In this document: piece after piece, positions 1-6,379 of the stretch
Numbering within the stretch: the first letter of the stretch is position 1
How the letters are laid out: each line of letters begins with the position of its first letter
Source of the DNA: DATEAX01 sp035288145
GTDB lineage: Bacteria > Patescibacteriota > UBA1384 > UBA12157 > JAENIV01
Assembly: GCA_035288145.1 (NCBI GenBank)
Contig: DATEAX010000021.1
Location: 1-14,070 of the forward strand
Direction: 5' to 3'
DNA length: 14,070 nucleotides
The notes under the pieces: generated by a model
Told to the model about the DNA's origin: nothing
Seen by the model: only the letters and a program-made list of their open reading frames with translations
Databases searched by the model: none
Made by a program: the position numbers and the translations under genes

Positions 1-33
1 CAAGATTACCCAGATTGCACGCTGTCGGAGCAT
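1..33 (-). CDS. 5' end of an unidentified gene cut by the window edge
   Basis: On the minus strand an ATG lies 10 bases after the stop codon of the LysM gene. A Shine-Dalgarno sequence AGGGG (43 to 39) precedes it with a 5-base spacer. Eleven codons are visible (MLRQRAIWVIL) and the frame is open to the edge. The basic start followed by hydrophobic residues would suit an N-terminal membrane anchor, like the other genes of this operon. The product cannot be named. Presence of a gene is inferred from the ribosome binding site, tight spacing and operon position. Confidence 0.5.
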   Translation of the reverse strand, partial: MLRQRAIWVIL

Positions 34-43
34 TTAAACCCCT

Positions 44-715
44 TTAAGGCAAGGGCTTGATTGAACTAATTGCCCAAATGCCTTTGGGACCGCGTGTTGC
101 GGGCTGGGAAAGTTTAATCAAAAACTTCCGGTTTTCCATAGAAGCTTCGACTTCTGCCGTTCCCTGATTATCATCGCGGTTTTTTAAAATGAATTGGTCG
201 GACACCGTCAAACCGTAAATCGCCGGCGCATCCGAACGTGCGGTCTCATCCGGCTTAAGCCGAAAAGACAATTTTCCCTGGTCGACGTCTTTTTGCAAGG
301 CTTCAGCTCGGGCGCCTTCAACAATAAAACCCACTTCGCCGCCTTTGGGCATGACCAGAACCTGACCCGCCTGAATTTTATTGGCGTCGCTGATGCCGTT
401 GGCCTCGGCCAAATCCGTTTGGGTGGTGCCTTGGCTTTGGGCGATGGTAAACAAAGTTTCCCCCTTTTGAATAATATAGGTATCCGCCGGTCTGGAGGGT
501 TTTTCCGTCGCAGTGGCGGCACGTTTAACCGCGGCTGACTGATTGGCTGTTGGCGTAGCCGCAATTGACGGCATACCGGAGGGCGTCGGGGAAAGCAATA
601 AATTGACACGGTCGCGATTTTTAAAATTTTTTGCCGCCAGAAAGGTAGTGCTTGCCCCGAGGATTGCAATCAAAATCAGCATCGAATAAAAAATTGTTCT
701 TGTTTTCTTTTCCAT
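44..715 (-). CDS. Membrane-anchored LysM-domain protein
   Basis: The product has 223 residues. Residues 1-6 are basic, residues 8-28 form one membrane helix, and residues 40-78 are a Ser/Thr/Pro/Ala-rich linker. Residues 79-123 match a LysM domain: it opens with a Y-I-I-Q-K-G-E-T-L-F pattern and ends with I-Q-A-G-Q-V-L-V-M-P. LysM domains bind N-acetylglucosamine-containing glycans such as peptidoglycan, so the protein probably tethers the membrane to the wall from outside the cell. Residues 124-223 are a beta-rich tail I do not recognise. The ATG directly follows the TAA of the upstream propeller gene, and the site AAGGG lies inside that gene's last codons, which suggests translational coupling. 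A partner role with the propeller protein is inference. Confidence 0.85.
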   Translation of the reverse strand: MEKKTRTIFYSMLILIAILGASTTFLAAKNFKNRDRVNLLLSPTPSGMPSIAATPTANQSAAVKRAATATEKPSRPADTYIIQKGETLFTIAQSQGTTQTDLAEANGISDANKIQAGQVLVMPKGGEVGFIVEGARAEALQKDVDQGKLSFRLKPDETARSDAPAIYGLTVSDQFILKNRDDNQGTAEVEASMENRKFLIKLSQPATRGPKGIWAISSIKPLP

Positions 716-1699
716 TTAAATCCCTTGCCCTCCCAGGATTTGGACTCCCTTTTGAAGGGGAATTTTTTGATTTTTTAATGTATCAAAGAGATAGATTTGT
801 CCGATAGTTTGGTCATCCAATTTACCAGAGTATTGACCGACCAGAAAGCTCAAATAATCATTGAACGAAAAGACATAATTGGCGATTCCCCCGTCAAAAG
901 TGGTAATTTTTTGAAAGTCGCCGCCCGAAACACTCATCTTGCCTATCGTACCTTGGGCATTTTTTCCGATTTCGCGGAAACTTAAGATTAAATTATCTCC
1001 AGTCCAGGAGAGATAGTCAACAATAGTTTTATCAAATTTTTTAATAACCTTGGTATCCAAAGTAGCAATATCGGTGAAGACAACTTCTGATGTTTCCCCT
1101 GAAATCCTAATAAAAGCAATTTTTTCACCACTTTCATTCCAGGCAGGTGATTTTATCTCTGCCTCGCTCTGACTTATTTCCCTAAGGTTCGAGCTGGTCC
1201 GGTCCTCGGAATATAAGGTATAGCCATAATTTTCTTCAGTATTGGAAAAACGAGTGAAAGCAAGAGTTTTTCCATCGGAAGTTATTGCCCAACTTTCTGG
1301 AATGCTAAATGAATCTTTGAGCAGGGATTCTTTGGCAGTCGCAAGGTCAATCGCCACTAGTTTGCCGGAAAAAGGTTTCTCATCAAGGGAGGTAATCGCC
1401 AAAACCTCATTCGTAAGAACCGCCTGATTGGAGATTTTGATCAATTTTTCTCTTTCGTCAGCATCGGTGAAAATCTTCTTGGGCGTTTCGCCTGGAGAAA
1501 CTTGCCAGATTTCTCTGGCGTTTTGTTTTATCACATACAAAACCTTCGCCTTGGGAATTGCTCCCCCAGACGAACTATTTTGGGGAATTTGTTGACTTTG
1601 CCCCGGGGTAGGGGGCTGGAAGTAAGTTCGATTCACAAACCACGCCAGCCCACCAACAAGCATCAACGCCAGAACGGCGATGACGACCTTCTGAGACAT
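716..1699 (-). CDS. Membrane-anchored TolB-like (PD40) beta-propeller protein
   Basis: The product has 327 residues. Residues 4-21 form an uncleaved-looking membrane helix and residues 28-48 a Pro/Gln/Ser linker. The rest is beta-rich and has WD40-like/PD40 repeats of the TolB type. Examples are near 136-150 (S-W-A-I-T-S-D-G-K-T-L-A-F), 184-198 (S-P-A-W-N-E-S-G-E-K-I-A-F) and 228-241. Such propellers usually serve as protein-binding platforms outside the membrane. The start is supported by AGGAAAG six bases before ATG. The gene lies 17 bases after the Ser/Thr/Pro-rich gene and abuts the LysM gene, so all three are likely co-transcribed. No enzyme motif is visible, and the specific function is unknown. 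Confidence 0.75.
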   Translation of the reverse strand: MSQKVVIAVLALMLVGGLAWFVNRTYFQPPTPGQSQQIPQNSSSGGAIPKAKVLYVIKQNAREIWQVSPGETPKKIFTDADEREKLIKISNQAVLTNEVLAITSLDEKPFSGKLVAIDLATAKESLLKDSFSIPESWAITSDGKTLAFTRFSNTEENYGYTLYSEDRTSSNLREISQSEAEIKSPAWNESGEKIAFIRISGETSEVVFTDIATLDTKVIKKFDKTIVDYLSWTGDNLILSFREIGKNAQGTIGKMSVSGGDFQKITTFDGGIANYVFSFNDYLSFLVGQYSGKLDDQTIGQIYLFDTLKNQKIPLQKGVQILGGQGI

Positions 1700-1716
1700 G
1701 TTTCTTTCCTATCTCA

Positions 1717-2028
1717 TTAGAGAGAGGGTGAAGTTGTCGGGGTGGTTGTAGGAGAAGTTGTTGCCGTCGGACTCGTGGTTGGCGACTTTGTCGGCGAAGT
1801 TGTCGGAGACGCTGTCGGGCTCACCTTGGGCGATGGTGACTTTGTTTTTGTCACCGGGGCCGCAGTGGGCGAAGTCGTCGTCGTCGACTTCTGGTAATAA
1901 TTCACATAGTAATAGTAGCCGCCCCCGGCTAAGATAACGACGACCAGAATTACCAGCAGCCACTTAAGCGCCCCACCTTCTTGGGGTGCGCCCTGCGGTG
2001 CTTGAACACCTCCCTGGGATTGGTCCAT
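1717..2028 (-). CDS. Small one-pass membrane protein with a Ser/Thr/Pro repeat tail
   Basis: The product has 103 residues. Residues 1-21 are Gln/Gly/Pro-rich and presumably cytoplasmic. Residues 22-36 plus a Tyr-rich edge to about 45 form one membrane helix. Residues 48-103 are almost only Ser, Thr and Pro with a few Lys and Ala, built from irregular T-S-P / S-P-T triplets. The tail resembles extended stalks that are often O-glycosylated, but no enzymatic domain is present. ATG is preceded by a near-perfect Shine-Dalgarno sequence, AAAGGAGG, four bases upstream. It is the first gene of the leftward envelope operon. Although low in complexity, its strong RBS, promoter-like -10 and membrane segment make it a credible gene. 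The function is unknown. Confidence 0.75.
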   Translation of the reverse strand: MDQSQGGVQAPQGAPQEGGALKWLLVILVVVILAGGGYYYYVNYYQKSTTTTSPTAAPVTKTKSPSPKVSPTASPTTSPTKSPTTSPTATTSPTTTPTTSPSL

Positions 2029-2053
2029 GAAACCTCCTTTAGTTATTATTATA
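2029..2053 (-). promoter_or_regulatory. Proximal -10 and strong RBS for the envelope operon
   Basis: Reading leftwards, a consensus TATAAT (2053 to 2048) is followed by AAAGGAGG (2040 to 2033) and the ATG at 2028. Transcription would start near 2041 and give a leader of about 13 bases. No good -35 hexamer is seen 16-18 bases upstream, so the promoter call is weak. The RBS is unambiguous. Confidence 0.5.
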
Positions 2054-2085
2054 CTACTATATTTAATTTACACTATTATTTTCGA

Positions 2086-2126
2086 GAGGCCGAATACCCC
2101 GTGGCTCAAATCGGGATGAAGGCCTC
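2086..2126 (-). other. Two-part hairpin in the leader region of the envelope operon
   Basis: On the minus strand GAGGCC (2126 to 2121) pairs with GGCCTC (2091 to 2086). An inner stem ATCCCG/CGGGGT closes a 10-base loop, with a small internal loop between the stems. No T-tract follows on either strand, so it is not a standard terminator. If transcription begins at the distal promoter candidate (2179-2152), this hairpin sits in the 5' leader about 45 bases before the RBS and could be regulatory. Confidence 0.45.
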
Positions 2127-2151
2127 ATTGAAAAAACTTCTCTGTAAGTTT

Positions 2152-2179
2152 ATTTTATCAATTGAATTACGTTTTGCAA
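2152..2179 (-). promoter_or_regulatory. Distal promoter candidate for the envelope operon
   Basis: TTGCAA (2179 to 2174) and TAAAAT (2157 to 2152) are separated by 16 bases, a reasonable sigma70-like pair reading towards the gene at 2028. Its transcript would carry the hairpin at 2126-2086. The call rests on motif match only. Confidence 0.35.
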
Positions 2180-2219
2180 GTGTTGACGCATAAAACTGTT
2201 GCGTATGCCGGCTTTAATC

Positions 2220-2315
2220 CTAATATGTTTCATATTCGCGCATCAAGAGTTGGGCTTGAAGCTGTCTCATTGTCCCTATTAAAATTCCCCTGGAATTTAA
2301 TTGAGATGTATCTGC
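2220..2315 (-). pseudogene. Remnant of a second secY 3' end
   Basis: Downstream of the intact secY stop, the minus strand from 2273 to 2220 again encodes the SecY tail: T-M-R-Q-L-Q-A-Q-L-L-M-R-E-Y-E-T-Y then TAG. The intact gene ends T-M-R-Q-L-Q-A-Q-L-L-M-R-E-Y-E-S-Y then TAG, so 16 of 17 residues match. The DNA differs at many third codon positions (ACT/ACA, AGG/AGA, TTG/CTC, TAC/TAT and others). Further upstream G-I-L-I (2288 to 2277) aligns with G-V-L-I of SecY if six codons are missing. Weaker similarity may reach 2315, next to an in-frame TGA (2318 to 2316). No long ORF or good start is present. It is best read as a decayed second secY copy; expression as a 16-residue peptide from ATG 2270 (AGGG only three bases upstream) is a weaker option. 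Confidence 0.8.
2282..2298. repeat. Short perfect inverted repeat after secY
   Basis: AAATTCC and GGAATTT form a seven-base-pair stem around a three-base loop, 33 bases beyond the secY stop. On the minus strand it is followed by TTAATAG, not a T-run, so it is at best a weak terminator or an mRNA-end stabiliser. Confidence 0.3.
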
Positions 2316-2330
2316 TCAAACTTCGGACAT

Positions 2331-3605
2331 CTAATAGCTCTCGTACTCGCGCATTAGCAACTGGGCTTGTAATTGCCTCATAGTCTCAATTATAACAGAC
2401 ACCATAATTAAAACGCCAGTTCCGCCAATGGCGAGGGTGTTAATGCGGGTAGCCGCTTGGACAACAAAAGGCAAAACAGCAATCACCGCCAGAAAAACCG
2501 CTCCTGAAAGGTTGATCCGCGAAATAACCCTCGTCAAGAAATCCGCGGTTTCTCGGCCGGGTCGGACGCCGGGTATAAAACCTCCCTGTTTTTGCAAATT
2601 TTCCGCCATCTGCTTGGGTTTTAAGATGATGCCGGTATAGAAAAAAGTAAAGCCGATTACCAGAAGAAAGTACAGGAGGGCGTAAAAAAAGTTATTTTCG
2701 AAAAGCCTGGCCACCCAGGCGGCTGTCTCGGCTAGCCAGGCCGAGCGCGCCTGAGAGAGGAATTTTGCCGCCACTCCCGGAAAAATCATCACCGACATGG
2801 CAAAAATAATCGGGATTACCCCGGCAGTATTGACTCGAATGGGTAAATGGGTGTCCACCGCCGAATAATTAGCTAATCCTCGTACTCTGCGAGCATAGGA
2901 GACAGGTATTTGACGCCGGCCCTCGTTACCCAAAATAATTAAAATAACCACCCCAACGGCAATAATCCCAAAAATAACCAGAGAAATGATTTTACCAGTA
3001 TCCAAGACGGCAATCGTATTCCGGATTTGAGAGGGAATGCCAGCGATAATCCCCAAAGCGATGATCAAAGATACCCCGTTGCCGATGCCGTTTTCAGAAA
3101 TAAGTTCGCCAATCCACATTAAAAGGATGGTGCCGGCAGTAATGGAGATAAGCATCGTCACCAATTGCCATGAAGTCCAGGAAATGACAATACCCTGGTT
3201 TTTCAAAAGATTTAACATCGCGTAGGATTGAATTAAAGCCAAGGGAACGGTGAGAATTCTAGTCCAATAATTGATTTTTTGCTGACCAGATTCGCCTTCT
3301 TTTTGCAATTCCTCAAGTGAGGGGATAACCATGGTCAAAAGCTGGACAATGATTGAAGCGGTAATATAGGGCCCCACGCCCATCATAATAATCGAAAAGT
3401 TTTCCATTGCCCCGCCGGAAAACATATTCAAAAGCCCGAAAATTTGATTTCGGCTAAAAAAAGACCTCAAAGATTCAATATCTACTCCGGGCAATGGCAC
3501 ATGGGCCAAAATTCGGGCAATGAAAAGCAGGAAGAGGACATATAAAACTTTCCGGCGAAGGTCAGGCAGAGTAAAAATTTGTTTAACCGTCTCGATAATA
3601 CGCAT
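2331..3605 (-). CDS. secY: Preprotein translocase channel subunit SecY
   Basis: The product has 424 residues, normal for bacterial SecY. SecY forms the membrane channel of the SecYEG complex through which proteins are exported or inserted. Conserved blocks are visible: the plug-region pattern S-G-G-A-M-E-N-F-S-I-I with P-Y-I-T-A-S-I-I-V-Q-L-L after it (about 63-91), the cytoplasmic loop R-R-Q-I-P-V-S-Y-A-R-R (about 230-240), and the late block K-P-K-Q-M-A-E-N-L-Q-K-Q-G-G-F-I-P-G-V-R-P-G (about 327-348). About ten membrane helices are expected. No ribosomal-protein gene, adk or map adjoins it; upstream is a divergent gene pair. The start lacks a Shine-Dalgarno sequence and sits just below a promoter. 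A decayed copy of its 3' end lies immediately downstream. Confidence 0.98.
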   Translation of the reverse strand: MRIIETVKQIFTLPDLRRKVLYVLFLLFIARILAHVPLPGVDIESLRSFFSRNQIFGLLNMFSGGAMENFSIIMMGVGPYITASIIVQLLTMVIPSLEELQKEGESGQQKINYWTRILTVPLALIQSYAMLNLLKNQGIVISWTSWQLVTMLISITAGTILLMWIGELISENGIGNGVSLIIALGIIAGIPSQIRNTIAVLDTGKIISLVIFGIIAVGVVILIILGNEGRRQIPVSYARRVRGLANYSAVDTHLPIRVNTAGVIPIIFAMSVMIFPGVAAKFLSQARSAWLAETAAWVARLFENNFFYALLYFLLVIGFTFFYTGIILKPKQMAENLQKQGGFIPGVRPGRETADFLTRVISRINLSGAVFLAVIAVLPFVVQAATRINTLAIGGTGVLIMVSVIIETMRQLQAQLLMREYESY

Positions 3606-3616
3606 AACTTACTATT

Positions 3617-3645
3617 ATATTAACATTCGCCCGTCCTTCAGTCAA
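3617..3645 (-). promoter_or_regulatory. secY promoter, likely giving a leaderless or near-leaderless mRNA
   Basis: Reading leftwards, TTGACT (3645 to 3640), a 17-base spacer and TAATAT (3622 to 3617) form a good sigma70-like promoter with an extended TGT before the -10. An overlapping TATAAT lies at 3619-3614. Transcription would start only about 1-5 bases before the ATG at 3605. No Shine-Dalgarno sequence is present between -10 and ATG. Confidence 0.6.
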
Positions 3646-3677
3646 TTGAAATGGCAATTTAAGTCCGCTGGGATTTA

Positions 3678-3686
3678 TGCTTTAAT
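3678..3686 (+). promoter_or_regulatory. Extended -10 for the small membrane protein gene
   Basis: TGC-TTTAAT fits an extended -10 (TG-N-TTTAAT). The expected start, about seven bases downstream, coincides with the ATG at 3693, so the mRNA may be leaderless. No convincing -35 is seen, as is usual for extended -10 promoters, and no RBS precedes the ATG. Confidence 0.45.
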
Positions 3687-3692
3687 AATAGT

Positions 3693-3941
3693 ATGAAGTT
3701 TTTTTTGCTTTTTCTTTTGAGCCTGCCCTCGGCATATCTTTTTTTAAGATTTGACCAAAGAAGAGATATTGTTATCGAATACCTTATTACTCTGGGACTT
3801 TTATTCATCGGCTGGAAAATCTTTCGCGGTGGATTTTTCCGGCTCCTCGGACTTGTAATGCTGATTTTAGGCCTTGCCGCTTACTATTTTTTGATAATCC
3901 AGCCTTTTTATACGGGAAAAATCACGACTTTCAATTTCTAA
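3693..3941 (+). CDS. Small multi-pass membrane protein, unknown function
   Basis: The product has 82 residues and is very hydrophobic. Membrane segments fall near residues 2-18, 29-44 and 50-69, separated by short basic or charged turns (R-F-D-Q-R-R-D and K-I-F-R-G-G). No recognised family, cysteine pair or catalytic motif is visible. It starts at an ATG without a Shine-Dalgarno sequence, immediately downstream of an extended -10. Only 12 bases separate it from the DUF2207 gene, so the two are probably co-transcribed, and a helper role for that protein is possible but unproven. It is divergent from secY across an 87-base shared promoter region. Confidence 0.7.
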   Translation: MKFFLLFLLSLPSAYLFLRFDQRRDIVIEYLITLGLLFIGWKIFRGGFFRLLGLVMLILGLAAYYFLIIQPFYTGKITTFNF

Positions 3942-3953
3942 CAATTTACTAAA

Positions 3954-5642
3954 ATGATTAAAAAAGTTTTTTGGGTCATTTTATTCATCGTTATTTTGGT
4001 TTTACCCAATCCCGGGTTAGCCCAAACCGAAGAAGCCATTGACTCATTTCAGGTGAAGATTTCCATCAACCCTGATTCAACCGTTGATGTCCGCGAAGAA
4101 ATTGATTATTTTTTCTCCGAGCCCCGCCGCGGTATCTTTCGCAAACTCCCCTTCCGATATAAGGATGAATCGCAAAATAAAAACTTTGAAACCCCACTTA
4201 AGGATGTTTATGTTACTGACGAGAAGAACACCCCTTATGTGTATTCCCAAAGCAATGAAGAAAATTTTCTCGTTGTAAAAATCGGCAATCCAAACGCCAC
4301 GGTCAAAGGATCAAAAACCTACATCATCTCTTACAATGTGATGGGTGCCTTAAATTATTTTTCCGATCATGACGAGCTCTTTTGGAATCTCACGGGAAAC
4401 GAATGGGAAGTACCCATCGGCAAGGTATCGGCGGAAATCTTTATGCCGGGAAATGTTGACGTCTCCCAAATCAAAACGACATGTTATACGGGTAGGACCG
4501 GGAGCAAAGAGCAAAATTGCCAAAGTTTTCCCAAAAATCCGGCAACGTTTAGCAGCCTTAAGGGCCCAATGACCATTGTTCTCGGTTGGAATAAAGGAAT
4601 TGTCACCCAAGTCGAACGCCAGTACGAACAGTCCTCGGAATTTGATCAAATCTGGAATAAAATTCATTTTGAATCGGGCTGGCTGCTCCTCCTTCCGACG
4701 CTTATTTTAATTTTGCTTTTAGGCCGCTATTTCCGCCTTGGACGGGATCCAGCCGGACGCGGGACAATTGCTCCTGAATTTGAGCCCCCTGATGGTCTTA
4801 AGCCGGCGGAAATGGGCACCCTCTTGGATGAAAGAGCCGATAGTCAGGATATCACCGCGACAATTATTGACTTGGCCGTCCGCGGATATCTAAAAATTAA
4901 AGAAAAGGACAAAAAGTATACTTTGATAAAAGTCAAAACAAGCGATGCCGGGCTGGAGGATTTTGAAAAATTAATTTTTCAGGCAATCCTTAGCGGGAAA
5001 AATGAGGTCGAGTTAAAAAATATTCGTCAGACCTTTTCTTCGGAAACCGAAAGTATCAGACAAAGAATATATCACCGGCTGGTTCATAAACATAAGTTTT
5101 TTCTTCAAAATCCAGACAAAACCCGCCGGCGCTGGTACTGGACCGGCTGCTTAGTGATGTTTCTTTCACCATTTCTGTTTATCTTCTCGATTATTCTCTC
5201 GTTCTCCTCATTTCTTTCGGGGTTAATGATTTTGGCTTTCGGCCGTTCTACCCCGAAAAAGACCCGTAAAGGTGTCATCGCCAAAGAAAAAACTCTGGGT
5301 TTTAAAGAATTTTTATATCGGGCCGAGCGTTATCGAGTCCGATGGCAGGAAAAAGAAAATATCTTTGAACAATATTTGCCTTATGCTCTTGTCCTGGGAA
5401 TCGCCGACAAATGGGCGAAAAACTTTGAAAAAATTTATGAGACACAGCCCGATTGGTATCAGGGCGATTTTGCCACTTTTAATGCCGTGATTTTGGCCAG
5501 CCATTTAAATGCCTTTTCGGTAAGCGCCCAAACGAGCTTTTCTGCGCCGGCTTCAACTTCGGCATCATCTGGATTTTCCGGCTTTGGCGGCGGCGGTTCT
5601 TCCGGCGGCGGCATGGGCGGCGGCGGAGGCGGCAGCTGGTAG
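3954..5642 (+). CDS. DUF2207 family membrane protein
   Basis: The product has 562 residues. Residues 1-24 look like a signal peptide or first helix ending near L-A-Q. An extracytoplasmic beta-rich DUF2207 domain follows (about 28-225) with the family-typical R-R-G-I-F-R (58-63) and D-E-L-F-W-N-L-T-G-N-E-W (140-151). A membrane helix lies near 242-258. The block I-A-P-E-F-E-P-P-D-G-L-K-P-A-E-M-G (272-288) begins the cytoplasmic part, and two more hydrophobic stretches lie near 397-430. The end is a Gly/Ser tail (about 541-562) closing in Gly-Gly-Ser-Trp, as in many family members. The biochemical role of the family is unknown to me. The last 78 bases overlap the convergent glycosyltransferase gene. 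No Shine-Dalgarno sequence precedes the ATG. Confidence 0.9.
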   Translation: MIKKVFWVILFIVILVLPNPGLAQTEEAIDSFQVKISINPDSTVDVREEIDYFFSEPRRGIFRKLPFRYKDESQNKNFETPLKDVYVTDEKNTPYVYSQSNEENFLVVKIGNPNATVKGSKTYIISYNVMGALNYFSDHDELFWNLTGNEWEVPIGKVSAEIFMPGNVDVSQIKTTCYTGRTGSKEQNCQSFPKNPATFSSLKGPMTIVLGWNKGIVTQVERQYEQSSEFDQIWNKIHFESGWLLLLPTLILILLLGRYFRLGRDPAGRGTIAPEFEPPDGLKPAEMGTLLDERADSQDITATIIDLAVRGYLKIKEKDKKYTLIKVKTSDAGLEDFEKLIFQAILSGKNEVELKNIRQTFSSETESIRQRIYHRLVHKHKFFLQNPDKTRRRWYWTGCLVMFLSPFLFIFSIILSFSSFLSGLMILAFGRSTPKKTRKGVIAKEKTLGFKEFLYRAERYRVRWQEKENIFEQYLPYALVLGIADKWAKNFEKIYETQPDWYQGDFATFNAVILASHLNAFSVSAQTSFSAPASTSASSGFSGFGGGGSSGGGMGGGGGGSW

Positions 5643-6347
5643 CCGGCGGTAATTTTCATAAAAGATAAACAATTCTCTAAAAGCCCTAAGAATAACTTTT
5701 ATGTTGCCGCCGGTGGCTTGACCAAAAATTCGACGGCGGAAGTTTACGGGCAACTCCTTTATTTTATAACCTTTGAGGGTAAGTTTGACGAGGAGCTCGG
5801 CCGAGACCGCCGCCCCGGTAGAGCCCAAATTCAAATCCCTTAGAGAGGACCGCCGGAAAAGTTTAAAGGCACAATCAATATCGCGAAAATGAGTACCAAA
5901 CAAATTGCCGATTAATGTCCGCCAACCCAAAGCGTTAAAAGACCTGAAAATTGACTCGCGCCGCCTTCGATAGCCGATGACAGCATCGAAGTCCGAGATA
6001 TTTTCCAAAAATTTCTTTAGTTCTCTAAAATCATACTGCAAATCAGCATCAGTAAAAAAAACGAGATCTTTAGACGATTTTTTAAAGCCTGATTTTAAAG
6101 CCACGCCATAGCCCAGATTTTTCGGATGGCAAACGACTTGAATTACTGGATCCGATTTGGCTAATTGGTCACTGATTTGCCCGGTTCTATCAGTGCTTCC
6201 ATCATTGATAACAATTATTTCGAAATCATCGAAAATTCGCTCCAAAGCATTCTTGGCCTCCTTGACGGCTTTTTCAATATTTGCTTCCTCATTGTATGCG
6301 GGCAGAAATACGCTGATGCTTTTGAATTGCTGATAATTTCTTGTCAT
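5565..6347 (-). CDS. Family 2 glycosyltransferase (polyprenyl-phosphate-sugar synthase type)
   Basis: The product has 260 residues. GT-A fold motifs are F-L-P-A-Y-N-E-E (14-21), I-N-D-G-S-T-D (47-53), the metal-binding D-A-D (100-102) and D-I-D-C-A-F-K-L-F-R-R (156-166). The last is typical of enzymes that load a sugar onto a polyprenyl phosphate at the inner membrane face. No C-terminal membrane helices are present. It is the last gene of the leftward operon and begins 32 bases after the oxidoreductase gene, without a clear RBS. Making the lipid-linked donor for the GT-C enzymes encoded upstream is the likely role, by inference. Residues 236-260 are an Ala/Arg/Lys-rich tail read from the complement of the Gly-rich end of the DUF2207 gene. 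This tail is probably an accident of overlap. Confidence 0.9.
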   Translation of the reverse strand: MTRNYQQFKSISVFLPAYNEEANIEKAVKEAKNALERIFDDFEIIVINDGSTDRTGQISDQLAKSDPVIQVVCHPKNLGYGVALKSGFKKSSKDLVFFTDADLQYDFRELKKFLENISDFDAVIGYRRRRESIFRSFNALGWRTLIGNLFGTHFRDIDCAFKLFRRSSLRDLNLGSTGAAVSAELLVKLTLKGYKIKELPVNFRRRIFGQATGGNIKVILRAFRELFIFYENYRRLPAAASAAAHAAAGRTAAAKAGKSR

Positions 6348-6379
6348 AATCGCAATTTACGATATCTTTGGTGATTTTG

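Noticed and set aside
1729..1860. Tandem-looking repeats as a CRISPR array or minisatellite
   Set aside because: The repetition follows irregular Ser/Thr/Pro codon triplets of a coding region, with no spacers and no constant repeat unit.
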